Shown piece after piece: positions 32,836-41,153 of a DNA stretch of 63,763 nt. The position numbers and the translations under genes are program-made. Source of the stretch: an uncultured Collinsella sp. (GTDB lineage Bacteria > Actinomycetota > Coriobacteriia > Coriobacteriales > Coriobacteriaceae); contig UQIB01000012.1 of assembly GCA_900541015.1 (NCBI GenBank), positions 1 through 63,763 of the forward strand, given 5' to 3'. The notes beneath the pieces were generated by a model. The model made no database searches. It saw only the letters and a list, made by a program, of their open reading frames with translations, and was not told the origin of the DNA. Each line of letters opens with the position of its first letter. Position 1 is the stretch's first letter.

Positions 32836-34785
32836 CTAGAGCTCGCAGGCAACCTTGTAGCCATCGCCGATGGCGTCGCGGATGTTGCCGCACTTGTTGG
32901 CATCGCCCAGCACGTGGGTGGCAACACCGGCTGCAGCCAGGTCGTCGGCCAGCTTGGTATTGGGACGATAGCCCATGGCAAGCACCAGCGTATCGGCACC
33001 GGTGATGGTGTGGACTTCGCCGTCCTTCTCGTAGCTGATGGTGTCCTCGGTGATCTCGGTCACCTTGGCCTCGGTCAGCACGTGAACACCCTTTGAGAGC
33101 ATGCGCGTGATGAGCACCGCGCGGCCGGCACCGCCCTCGTTGGCGGCGAGCGTCTTGGTCATCTCGATAACAGTGACATCGCGGTTGGCCGGCGACAGGT
33201 CGTTGACCAGCGGGGCCAGGTAATCGGCCGTCTCGCAACCGACGGTGCCGCCGCCCACGATGACGATCTTCTTGCCCGGGAAAGCCTTGCCGCCCAGCAG
33301 GTCGTCGGCCGTCATAACCTGCTTAAAGCCCTGCATAAAGGCCGGGGCGATGGGCTCGGCGCCATAAGCCAGGACAACCTCGTAGCCGGCGTAGTCGCGC
33401 TGAATGTCCTCGGCAGTAAGCTCGGTGCCAAATACGCACTTCACGCCGGCCTCGGCCAGGCGACGATACTGGTACTTGATCACGCGCGTGAGCTCCTGCT
33501 TTGCCGGCGGAACGGCTGCGATGCGCATCTCGCCGCCCGGCTCGTCCTGCTTATCCACGAGCACCACGTTGTGACCGCGTTTGGCGGCAATGAACGCCGC
33601 CTCCATGCCCGCGGGACCGGCGCCCACAACCAGTACGTTCTTGGCCTCGGCGGCAGGCTCGTAACCGGCCTCGTCGCGCTCCACGTCCGGGTTGACGGTG
33701 CAGGAGATGCGCTTGCCAAACATAATGCCGTTGAGGCAGCGCAGGCAGCCAATGCAGGGGCGGATGTCGTCGGCGTTGCCGGCAGCGGCCTTGTTGCAGA
33801 ACTCGGCATCGCACAGATTGGCGCGGCCCATCATGCAGATGTCGGCAGCGCCGTCCTCGATCAGCTCCTCGGCGATCCAGGCCTCGTTGATGCGGCCGAC
33901 GGTGGCGACGGGAATGTTGACGTGCTTTTTGATCTCGCGCGAGCAGGCGGCGTGCGAGGCCTGCTGGGTACCGGCGGCGGGAATCGCGGAGCCGCGCTTG
34001 ATGGTGGTACCACCCGACACATGAATCATGTCGACGCCGGCCTTCTCCAGGCGACGCGAGACGTAGATCATGTCGTTGAGGGTCAGGCCGCCATCGGTGT
34101 ACTCATCGCCCGAAATGCGGACGTCGATGATAAAGTCCTTGCCGCAGCGCTCGCGGATCTCGGCGATGACCTCGAGCAGGAAGCGCATGCGGGCGTCGAG
34201 CGAGCCGCCGTACTCGTCGGTGCGCTTATTGTAGAGCGGGGTCAAAAAGCCGCCGAGCATGCCGTGGGCATGCGCCGCATGGACCTCGACGCCATCGACG
34301 CCAGCCTTCTGCATACGCACGGCAGCGTCGCCAAACTGATGCGTGAGCTCGTGAATCTCATCGACCGTGATGGGGCGCGGCGCCTCGCGGGCATAGGACG
34401 GGCCCACAAAGGACGGAGCGATCAGGCGAGGCGTGCCCGGAATGTTAAAGGCCATGTAGGCGGGGTGGAAGAGCTGCGGCATGATCTTGCAGCCATACTC
34501 GTGGACGGCCGCGGCGAGCTTTTCCCAGCCGGGGATAAACGTGTCGTCGTAGCAGCACATATCGCCCGGCAGATAGGTATAGGTGGGCTCGACCGTCACG
34601 ACCTCGGTGATGATGAGGCCCACGCCGCCCTTGGCGCGGGCACGGTAATGATCGACCAAGTCATCGGTCACATAGCCATGATCGGCCAGGTTGGTGGACA
34701 CCGGCGGCATAAAGACGCGGTTCTTGACCTCGGTCGTACCGACCTTGATCGGGCTAAAGAGCATCGGATAGGCGGAAGACTCCAT
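32836..34785 (-). CDS. NADH:flavin oxidoreductase, OYE/2,4-dienoyl-CoA reductase type
   Basis: A 649-residue multi-cofactor reductase: an N-terminal FMN barrel of the old yellow enzyme type (about 1-360; VHAAHAHGMLGGFLTPLYNKRTDEYGGS), a 4Fe-4S site (C344, C347, C350, C362), then FAD- and NAD-binding halves (VVGAGPAGMEAA near 386; IVGGGTVGCETA in the later part). The layout is that of FadH, 2-enoate reductases, BaiCD/BaiH and gut flavonoid reductases. It should reduce a C=C double bond conjugated to a carbonyl, using NADH; the actual substrate cannot be read. AAGGA lies 7 bases before ATG 34785. It stands alone. Confidence 0.92.
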   Translation of the reverse strand: MESSAYPMLFSPIKVGTTEVKNRVFMPPVSTNLADHGYVTDDLVDHYRARAKGGVGLIITEVVTVEPTYTYLPGDMCCYDDTFIPGWEKLAAAVHEYGCKIMPQLFHPAYMAFNIPGTPRLIAPSFVGPSYAREAPRPITVDEIHELTHQFGDAAVRMQKAGVDGVEVHAAHAHGMLGGFLTPLYNKRTDEYGGSLDARMRFLLEVIAEIRERCGKDFIIDVRISGDEYTDGGLTLNDMIYVSRRLEKAGVDMIHVSGGTTIKRGSAIPAAGTQQASHAACSREIKKHVNIPVATVGRINEAWIAEELIEDGAADICMMGRANLCDAEFCNKAAAGNADDIRPCIGCLRCLNGIMFGKRISCTVNPDVERDEAGYEPAAEAKNVLVVGAGPAGMEAAFIAAKRGHNVVLVDKQDEPGGEMRIAAVPPAKQELTRVIKYQYRRLAEAGVKCVFGTELTAEDIQRDYAGYEVVLAYGAEPIAPAFMQGFKQVMTADDLLGGKAFPGKKIVIVGGGTVGCETADYLAPLVNDLSPANRDVTVIEMTKTLAANEGGAGRAVLITRMLSKGVHVLTEAKVTEITEDTISYEKDGEVHTITGADTLVLAMGYRPNTKLADDLAAAGVATHVLGDANKCGNIRDAIGDGYKVACEL

Positions 34786-34887
34786 ACAGGGTTCCTTTCG
34801 TTTGAGCCGCTCGGCGGCAGTTGCTAACGTACCTATCGTATCAGCAACTGCCGCGTCCGCAGTCAAACATGCCCAAACGCCGGTCGG

Positions 34888-35088
34888 CTAATGAATACCA
34901 CGGCTCAAGTCTTCGGTGATTTTGTCCACACCCTTAAGCGCGGCACAGGTCTTTTTGTTGGAGCAATGCCCCGTGCAAACGCCACCCTGAGCGCAGTCGG
35001 CGCAGGTGCCCTTGCGGTAGATGCGCACGCACACGGCGACAAACGCAATACCGATAACGGCCAGTACAACAATATCGATAGGTGCCAT
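34888..35088 (-). CDS. FeoB-associated Cys-rich membrane protein
   Basis: A 66-residue protein with one N-terminal membrane helix (IDIVVLAVIGIAFVAVCVRIY) and a following cluster of cysteines (GTCADCAQGGVCTGHCSNKKTC), the pattern of small proteins regularly found after feoB. It may help ferrous iron transfer or redox control at FeoB. AGGAGG lies 6 bases before the ATG. It is on the feoB strand, but a strong terminator lies between, so it may depend on read-through or its own promoter. Confidence 0.82.
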   Translation of the reverse strand: MAPIDIVVLAVIGIAFVAVCVRIYRKGTCADCAQGGVCTGHCSNKKTCAALKGVDKITEDLSRGIH

Positions 35089-35205
35089 AGCAAGCCTCCT
35101 CTAGTTAACCACCACTTACTTTACCCCATTCTCCACCTATCAAAAAGGGACAGGTTTATTTTGGTCGGTTTTATCTGCGGAAACGCCACATCTCCCCCAC
35201 CAAAA

Positions 35206-35234
35206 AGCCCGAGTGTCGCTGGGACACCCGGGCT
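35206..35234 (-). terminator. terminator after feoB
   Basis: AGCCCGAGTGTC and GGACACCCGGGCT around GCTG; on the minus strand TTTTTGG follows. Confidence 0.8.
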
Positions 35235-35263
35235 CGTGGAAAGGGGTTAATCCTTATTCGGAC

Positions 35264-37591
35264 TTAAGCGGAAACTGCAGCGGAAGCAGCGTTGGTCTCG
35301 TCCTCGTCGGTCCATGCATGCTTTGGCATGGGACGGAAGATCTGGAAGAGCATCGCAACCAGCAGCACGATGGCCACCACCGTCCAGATACCAAACTGTC
35401 CAAGAACAAGCAGGTTGTAGAACTGGTTGATGAACAGGCCGATCACCCAAGCAAAGGCGCACTCGTAGCCGAGGGCAATCGCGGTCCACTTGCCGGAGTC
35501 CATCTGGTTGCGGATGGTACCCATAGCGGCAAAGCACGGAGCGCACAGCAGGTTGAAAGCGCCAAAGGCAACGCAAGCGCCCATGGTCGGGAACATGCCG
35601 GCGAACGCGGTCCACAGGCTCGGATCGGTCTCGGCGGCATCGGCAACGGACAGCAGCGAGCCGGCGGTGGCGACGACGTTCTCCTTGGCGACAAGACCCG
35701 AGACGGTCAGCGCGGTGGCCTGCCAGGTGCTAAAGCCGAGCGGGGCGAAGATCCAAGCGACCAGGTTGCCAAGCATGGCAAGCACGGAGTAGTCCATGAA
35801 CTCCTCGGGGATGCCGTCCATCGCAGGCAGGAAGCCAAAGGAACCGTTGTAGCTACCAAAGTTGGACAGGAACCAAACCACGACGGTGGATGCGAAGATG
35901 ACCGTGCCGGCCTTCTTGATAAAGGCCCAGCAGCGCTCCCACACGTGCAGCGCCCAGGAACGGATCGCCGGGAAGTGGTAGGCGGGAAGCTCCATGACAA
36001 ACGGGGTCGGACGACCGGCGAAGAGCTTGGTCTTCTTGAGCATGAGGCCCGAGGCGATGACGGCAAAGACGCCCAGGAAGTAGAAGAGCGGGCTGATCCA
36101 TGCGGCGGTGGTGGAAGAATCGCCGATGATGGAACCCATGAGCAGGGCAATAATCGGCAGCTTAGCGCCACAGGGAATGAACGTGGTGGTCATGACCGTC
36201 ATGCGGCGGTCCTTCTCGTTCTCGATGGTCTTGGTGGCCATGACGCCGGGGACGCCGCAGCCCGAGGACACGAGCATAGGAATGAAGGACTTACCGGACA
36301 GGCCAAAGCGGCGGAACACGCGGTCCATGATGAAGGCGACGCGGGCCATGTAGCCGCAGTCCTCCAGGAAGGACAGCATGACGAACAGCAGGAACATCTG
36401 CGGCACAAAGCCGAAGATGGCGCCCAGGCCGCCGACGATGCCGTCGCAGACCAGCGAATCGACCAGGCCACCGTCCTCGGTGCCACCCGCCACAAGTGCG
36501 TCGTGGACCATGGTGGTAATACCCGGGACATAGGGGCCGTACTGCGCCGGGTCGACCGAGTCGGCATTGTCGCCCGCAGCCTCGACGGCCGCGTCGTAGG
36601 CGTCGCGGCCCTGACCGAGCACGTACCAACCGTCGGTACCGAAGAGCTGGTCGTTGGTGAAGTCGGTCACCGTGCCGCCCAGAGTGGAGACGGCGATGTA
36701 GTACACGCAGAACATGATGACCACAAAGATCGGCAGGCCCAGGATACGGTTGGTAACCACGCGGTCGATCTTCTCGGAGGTGCTCATCTTGGCCGGAGCC
36801 TTGATGAGGCACTCGTCGATGATGTGGGCGATCACGCCGTAGCGCTCACCGGTGATGATGGACTCGGCATCGTCATCGCAGTCCTGCTCGCACTGAGCGA
36901 CCAGCTGCTCCACGCGAGCAGCCTTCTCCTTAGTGAGGTTGATGAGCCTGCAGGCGTCCGCGTCGCGCTCAAACAGCTTGACAGCGTAGTAGCGACGCTT
37001 GTTGGCGGAAACGCTCGCCGGCAGGTTGTTTTCGATGTGGTCCAGAACGTCCTCGATGGAGGAATCGAACTTATGCTCCGGCACCTGGCCCTTAGAAGCA
37101 GCGGACTTCTTGACCTGCTCGAAGAGCTCCTTGATGCCCTTGTTCTTAAGAGCCGAGATCATCATGACCGGACAACCGAGCTTCTTGGAGAGCTTGTCCG
37201 TGTCGATCTTGTCGCCGTTCTTCTCGACCAGATCGGCCATGTTGAGGGCAACGACCACAGGCAGGCCGGTCTCGATGACCTGAAGCGCCAGGTACAGGTT
37301 GCGCTCCAGGTTGGTGGCATCGACCACCTGAACGACAACATCGGGCTCGCCGCTCATGAGGTAATCGCGCGAGCATTGCTCCTCGGGGCTGTAAGGGGAA
37401 AGCGAGTAGATGCCAGGGAGGTCCGTGATGGTAACGTTCTTGTCGCTTAGGAGCTTGGCTTCCTTTTTCTCAACCGTGACGCCGGGCCAGTTGCCAACGT
37501 AGCCGTTGGCGCCGGTAATCAGGTTGAAAAGCGTGGTCTTGCCGCAGTTGGGGTTACCCGCCAGCGCGACATGGATCTGAGAATCCGCCAT
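35264..37591 (-). CDS. feoB: ferrous iron transporter FeoB
   Basis: The inner-membrane Fe(II) permease. The 775-residue chain has an N-terminal G domain (GNPNCGKTTLFNLITG at 11-26; LPGIYSL; NMADLVEKNGD), a helical GDI-like spacer and a polytopic membrane part with GCGVPGVMATKTI and FIPCGAKLPI Gate-type motifs. Length is normal. It lies downstream of two feoA genes. An iron-box-like dyad lies in the 123-base gap to the second feoA, so iron control inside the operon is possible. AAGGA precedes the ATG. Confidence 0.97.
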   Translation of the reverse strand: MADSQIHVALAGNPNCGKTTLFNLITGANGYVGNWPGVTVEKKEAKLLSDKNVTITDLPGIYSLSPYSPEEQCSRDYLMSGEPDVVVQVVDATNLERNLYLALQVIETGLPVVVALNMADLVEKNGDKIDTDKLSKKLGCPVMMISALKNKGIKELFEQVKKSAASKGQVPEHKFDSSIEDVLDHIENNLPASVSANKRRYYAVKLFERDADACRLINLTKEKAARVEQLVAQCEQDCDDDAESIITGERYGVIAHIIDECLIKAPAKMSTSEKIDRVVTNRILGLPIFVVIMFCVYYIAVSTLGGTVTDFTNDQLFGTDGWYVLGQGRDAYDAAVEAAGDNADSVDPAQYGPYVPGITTMVHDALVAGGTEDGGLVDSLVCDGIVGGLGAIFGFVPQMFLLFVMLSFLEDCGYMARVAFIMDRVFRRFGLSGKSFIPMLVSSGCGVPGVMATKTIENEKDRRMTVMTTTFIPCGAKLPIIALLMGSIIGDSSTTAAWISPLFYFLGVFAVIASGLMLKKTKLFAGRPTPFVMELPAYHFPAIRSWALHVWERCWAFIKKAGTVIFASTVVVWFLSNFGSYNGSFGFLPAMDGIPEEFMDYSVLAMLGNLVAWIFAPLGFSTWQATALTVSGLVAKENVVATAGSLLSVADAAETDPSLWTAFAGMFPTMGACVAFGAFNLLCAPCFAAMGTIRNQMDSGKWTAIALGYECAFAWVIGLFINQFYNLLVLGQFGIWTVVAIVLLVAMLFQIFRPMPKHAWTDEDETNAASAAVSA

Positions 37592-37666
37592 TCAATCCTT
37601 CTTCCTTGTTTGCCCGCGCTGCTTTCTCCGCGCAGGCTGGATAATGTGCTTCAAAGATGCTGCATT

Positions 37667-37686
37667 AAGTTAGAAAAACCTAACTT
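37667..37686. promoter_or_regulatory. iron-box-like dyad between feoA and feoB
   Basis: AAGTTAG and CTAACTT (perfect 7-base arms) flank AAAAAC. Together with surrounding T/A it resembles DtxR/IdeR-type operators (TTAGGTTAG...CTAACCTAA). It lies 76 bases before feoB. Confidence 0.5.
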
Positions 37687-37714
37687 TATCTGCAGAAATA
37701 TGCGGCGCGAGTCC

Positions 37715-37936
37715 TTACTGAACCTCGACGACGGCGGCCTCCTCCTTGCGGATGGAAAGCTCGTAGCCGCGCACGTTGATCTCGACCGGATCACCGAGCG
37801 GTGCAACCTTCACGACCTTGAACGAAGTGCCCTTGATGAGCCCCAGGTCCATAAGGTGGCGGCGAAGCGCACCCTCACCGTGAAGCTTGACGATGGTGGA
37901 GCTCTCGCCCACCTTAACGTCACCCAACGTCTTCAT
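37715..37936 (-). CDS. feoA: FeoA family protein (second copy)
   Basis: A 73-residue SH3-like small protein (MKTLGDVKVGESSTIVKLHG) with the typical HLMDLGLIKGTSFKVVKVAPLGDPVEINVRG pattern in part. FeoA binds FeoB on the cytoplasmic side and is needed for iron uptake. GGGGGA lies about 8 bases before the ATG. It is 40 bases downstream of the first feoA. Confidence 0.93.
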   Translation of the reverse strand: MKTLGDVKVGESSTIVKLHGEGALRRHLMDLGLIKGTSFKVVKVAPLGDPVEINVRGYELSIRKEEAAVVEVQ

Positions 37937-37976
37937 TTACTTGTCCCCCTTTCAGTACGTACAGAAATACCGTCGA

Positions 37977-38219
37977 CTAACCGACGGTCATGATGTGCAT
38001 GGCAACCTTGGAATCGATACCAAAGCGTGCGCCCAGCACCGTGACGATAATATTGGCGCCACTCGAGCTCACCACGTGGATCTCGCTGCCCTCGACAAAG
38101 CCGAGGTCCTTGAGGTGGTGCTTCATATCCTCATTGCCCTTTACACGAGACACGCGCACGGTTTCGCCCGCTTTTACCATCGAAAGCGGCATTGCCGGCA
38201 TCTGCGGTCCGCAAGACAT
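37977..38219 (-). CDS. feoA: FeoA family protein (first copy)
   Basis: An 80-residue FeoA-type SH3-like protein (SMVKAGETVRVSRVKGNED, LGFVEGSEIHVVSSSG). It differs clearly from the second copy, so the pair is not a recent duplication. First gene of feoA-feoA-feoB; AGGAG is 7 bases before the ATG. The upstream region carries long operator-like dyads. Confidence 0.92.
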   Translation of the reverse strand: MSCGPQMPAMPLSMVKAGETVRVSRVKGNEDMKHHLKDLGFVEGSEIHVVSSSGANIIVTVLGARFGIDSKVAMHIMTVG

Positions 38220-38261
38220 GAGTGGCTCCTAACGTCAGTTCGTCCTTCACATCGACGCAGC

Positions 38262-38315
38262 AAAAGTTAACCACGCCTATGTTCGCTTTAGTAAACTAAC
38301 ACGTGGTTAACTTTT
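38262..38315. promoter_or_regulatory. operator-like inverted repeats upstream of feoA
   Basis: AAAAGTTAACCACG (38262-38275) and CGTGGTTAACTTTT (38302-38315) are perfect 14-base arms 26 bases apart. Between them TTAGTAAACTAA is a smaller dyad of iron-repressor type. The arrangement suggests a repressor-controlled feo promoter. Confidence 0.6.
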
Positions 38316-38365
38316 TGGAAAGGGTCCCCATTCAGATTTCGAAAAAGTTTCCCATACGAAACAAA

Positions 38366-38400
38366 AGGGCGCGGCAAAGGACCATCCTTTACCACGCCCT
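38366..38400 (-). terminator. terminator after the HPr-like gene
   Basis: AGGGCGCGGCAAAGGA pairs with TCCTTTACCACGCCCT nearly throughout; TTTTGTTTC follows on the minus strand. Confidence 0.8.
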
Positions 38401-38407
38401 GTCATGC

Positions 38408-38656
38408 TTAAAGCGAGAGATTTCTGATCGACGTGACGCAGGAGGCCTCATCCACGCCCGAGACGCGGAAGATGATGTCCTCGCCGCACTCGCCGCAGAG
38501 TGCCATGAGCCCTATAACGTCGCGGCCATCCGTGTGGCGATCGCCGATACTGACTGACACGTCGCTACGATGCTTGGCAATGATGTCATAGAGCAGCGCA
38601 ACCGGGCGGGCATGTAATCCCAACGGATCTTTAATCGTCTTTGTAAACTCGACCAT
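38408..38656 (-). CDS. HPr-like phosphocarrier with Asp at position 46
   Basis: An 82-residue protein with the HPr fold: PLGLHARP places the phospho-accepting histidine at exactly H15 with R17 beside it. At the usual regulatory serine (position 46) it has Asp (RDVIGLMAL). It could carry phosphate in the sugar phosphotransferase system but could not be Ser-phosphorylated; Asp may mimic the phosphorylated state. I start at ATG 38656, with GGGAGG upstream. It is solitary, not next to ptsI. It may be a special-purpose HPr paralogue. Confidence 0.85.
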   Translation of the reverse strand: MVEFTKTIKDPLGLHARPVALLYDIIAKHRSDVSVSIGDRHTDGRDVIGLMALCGECGEDIIFRVSGVDEASCVTSIRNLSL

Positions 38657-38749
38657 GTCCCCTCCCGCGGCATCGCACATTCGGCCGGCAAACCCAGCCA
38701 CGTGGTAGTTATTGTAGCGTTAGATGCTTGTCGAGGACCCCTCCGGATA

Positions 38750-38977
38750 CCCCGTGGTCAAAAAGTGGCAAATATGAGTACTGTCACCAATTTAGTAGCA
38801 GCAAAATCGAGAGCAAATTGCCTACTTTGAGCGATTCGAAGAGGTTGAAAGCCGTCAAACGCCCTTTAAGGGGGGTTAGATAGATTGATTTTGAGCCCAT
38901 TTTCGCTCAGAACAGGCCAAAAAATATGACACCTCTTTTGCAACAGTACTCATATTTGGCATTTTTGCCCACAGGGT
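38750..38977. mobile_element. 228-bp MITE-like element, about 35-bp terminal repeats
   Basis: The left end (ACCCCGTGGTCAAAAAGTGG... 38750-38785) and right end (38943-38977) are inverted repeats matching at about 31 of 35 positions, with an identical inner block AAATATGAGTACTGT. The interior has no gene. It fills most of the gap between the HPr-like gene and the permease terminator. Confidence 0.65.
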
Positions 38978-39002
38978 CCAAAATCCATGTCCCAAAACAC
39001 AA

Positions 39003-39030
39003 AAGGAGGGGCCTCGTAAGGCCCCTCCTT
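39003..39030 (-). terminator. terminator after the permease gene
   Basis: AAGGAGGGGCCT and AGGCCCCTCCTT, perfect, around CGTA; TTTTGTGTTTT follows on the minus strand. Confidence 0.88.
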
Positions 39031-39077
39031 AGGAAAGGGAATCGATTTATTCCACAGCCGTAGATTAATCCTAGCCG

Positions 39078-40541
39078 CTACTCCATCATGTCGAGGACGG
39101 AGGGGCGAAGCTCGTTCTCAGCAGCCTCGGGATCGGTTTCGCGCAGGCGGTTGATGTAGCGGTTGTACCACATCACGGCAAGGCCCAGGAAGACAACCAC
39201 GCCGCCGACGTTGTAGACCAGCGTCAGCCACAGAGGCTGATCGAGCGGAATGGTGCCGCAGATAAGCACGAAGCAGAAGACCACAAGCAGGAATGCAGCA
39301 ATGACCAGGCCAAAGGTGCGCGAACCCATGCGGAAGCCACGGGGAGCAGCGTCGAAGTTCTTGCGCAACATAAAGTAGGCAAGCAAGATCAGCAGCGGCG
39401 GGAGCAGAGCGGTGGCAGCCGTCATGTTGGTGACGATCATGAGCAGGTCGTCGAGGTTACCGGAGCCCAGGGCCGGGATGATCAGGATGGGGACGACGAT
39501 GGCGAACTGCAGCCAGGCAGCGCGGGCAGGAATGCCGTGCTCGTTGAGCTCGACGATCTTGCTACCAAAGACGCCCTTGGGGATCTCGGTGAAGAACACC
39601 TTGATGGGAGCGGAGGTCCACATCATGAGGGAGCCCAGCGTGGCGGCGAGAAGGATCAAGCCGATGGCGCGCGTAGACACTTCCATGGGAATGCCAAAGT
39701 GGGCAAAGACAGCGCCGAATACGTCGAAGATACCGGTGGAGATGGCAACGCCGCCCTCGGGGATGAACAGGTTAACCAGCAGCGAAGCGCCTGCATACAG
39801 AAGGCCGATGGTCAGGCCGGCGATAACGACGGTGCGCACGAAGGCCTTGACGCCACCCTTAAGGTCGTTAAGGAACACGCCGACAGACTCAGCGCCGCCA
39901 ACGCCCTGGATGATCCAGGCAAGCGTACCGAAGAAGCCCCACGCAGTTGCGAAGTTGCTCATGTCGGGAGCCATGTTAGCGGGAGTAGGAGCCGTAGCGA
40001 ACTCAACGCCGCCAAAGGCAGCAGCCAGGGACAGCAGGATGAACACGGCGGTCAGGCCGAGAGCCGCGGTCGAACCGAAGGAGGAAATGGAGCCGATCCA
40101 CTTAGCGCCCTTGGTCGAAACCCACGTGGCGATAGCAAAGACGACGATCTCGATAATGGTGATCCACAGCTGCGAAAGCTCGGCGTTGGCACCAAAGAAC
40201 ACGTAGCTCGCGTAGATGATGACGTTGGGCAGGACGGACGCAAAGAAGAACAGGTTAACAAACCAGTAGCTAAATGCCGTCAGGAACGCCCAGCGACCAC
40301 CCATCGAGGTCTTAACCCATGCGTACACGCCAGACTCGGAGTCCTTGTTGAGGCCGACGAACTCGGCGGTAACCAGGGTATAGGGGACAAAGTACAAAAG
40401 CGTGGCGAAGAAGAACGACGGCGCAGCTGCCAAGCCGATGGCCGCGTTGTTGTTGATGATGTTCTTGATACCGAACACGGCGGCGACCGTCATGCCCAGC
40501 AGAGCGAACGAACCAATCGTTCCTCGTTTTTCAGAGCTCAT
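39078..40541 (-). CDS. APC family amino-acid permease/antiporter
   Basis: A 487-residue membrane protein with about twelve hydrophobic helices of the amino acid-polyamine-organocation superfamily, resembling the glutamate:GABA antiporter (GadC/YjeM) group. The N-terminus (GTIGSFALLGMTVAAVFGIKNIINN) has the broken first helix typical of the fold. No decarboxylase gene adjoins, so the substrate is open. I chose ATG 40541, with GGGAGG close upstream. It is followed by a strong terminator and preceded by that of ebgC. Confidence 0.9.
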   Translation of the reverse strand: MSSEKRGTIGSFALLGMTVAAVFGIKNIINNNAAIGLAAAPSFFFATLLYFVPYTLVTAEFVGLNKDSESGVYAWVKTSMGGRWAFLTAFSYWFVNLFFFASVLPNVIIYASYVFFGANAELSQLWITIIEIVVFAIATWVSTKGAKWIGSISSFGSTAALGLTAVFILLSLAAAFGGVEFATAPTPANMAPDMSNFATAWGFFGTLAWIIQGVGGAESVGVFLNDLKGGVKAFVRTVVIAGLTIGLLYAGASLLVNLFIPEGGVAISTGIFDVFGAVFAHFGIPMEVSTRAIGLILLAATLGSLMMWTSAPIKVFFTEIPKGVFGSKIVELNEHGIPARAAWLQFAIVVPILIIPALGSGNLDDLLMIVTNMTAATALLPPLLILLAYFMLRKNFDAAPRGFRMGSRTFGLVIAAFLLVVFCFVLICGTIPLDQPLWLTLVYNVGGVVVFLGLAVMWYNRYINRLRETDPEAAENELRPSVLDMME

Positions 40542-40577
40542 AAGCCCTCCCAATCATCTGTTAAATGTCATCTAAAA

Positions 40578-40608
40578 CCGTCCGAGCTGCAAGTGCAAAC
40601 ACGGACGG
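40578..40608 (-). terminator. terminator after ebgC
   Basis: CCGTCCG and CGGACGG, 17 bases apart, followed on the minus strand by TTTTAG. Confidence 0.55.
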
Positions 40609-40694
40609 CGCACCTGCTAAGGGGAATGGGGAAAAGGGAGTCAACAAAGCCATCCCCCTTAACGGCGCGAAGCAAACGTCCAGGCGGACGAATA

Positions 40695-41150
40695 CTACTT
40701 GTTGGGGAAGGAATAACCTTCGACTGTCACGTGCAGTACCACGACGCGGGGATCCGCGGCATCGGCCACGACACGGTAGGCCTCGTCAATTTCGACGACG
40801 GCAACGCCGCCGGCGGGAATCGTCACGGTCTCCCCCGTACCCTCAAAGCGCTCGCGATCATCGATATCGCTGTAGGCGCGCGTACAGGTAAGATCGGCCT
40901 TGGAAGCCACCTCAACGGTCAGATTGCCGTCGAGCGGGGCGAGCACGGCATGGTAGCGACGGTGACCGACCAGATCGGCAGTAGCCGCCTCGTGGGCGTT
41001 CACCCACCAATACACCAGCGAGTCGCCGATAGAGTACGCCACATCGTGCTGCAGTTCAGAAACGCCGTCGAGTGCCTGACCGGTACGCATCCACTTCTTG
41101 ACGGACTTCATCTGGGCGTCGAAATCGGCACGCGAGTTAAAGATATGCAT
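40695..41150 (-). CDS. ebgC: EbgC-like beta-galactosidase small subunit (YhcH/YjgK/YiaL family)
   Basis: The 151-residue protein resembles E. coli EbgC along its whole length: VAYSIGDSLVYWWVNAHE, LVGHRRYHAVLAPLDG, GETVTIPAGGVAVVEIDEAYRV, and the final GYSFPNK. EbgC is a cupin-like subunit required for full activity of EbgA. It starts 3 bases after the ebgA stop. A terminator-like hairpin follows. Confidence 0.9.
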   Translation of the reverse strand: MHIFNSRADFDAQMKSVKKWMRTGQALDGVSELQHDVAYSIGDSLVYWWVNAHEAATADLVGHRRYHAVLAPLDGNLTVEVASKADLTCTRAYSDIDDRERFEGTGETVTIPAGGVAVVEIDEAYRVVADAADPRVVVLHVTVEGYSFPNK

Positions 41151-41153
41151 GAC

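Noticed and set aside
38220..38340. Metal-sensing riboswitch before feoA
   Set aside because: The signals are DNA-type perfect dyads at the promoter, with no conserved multi-stem RNA fold that I can recognise.
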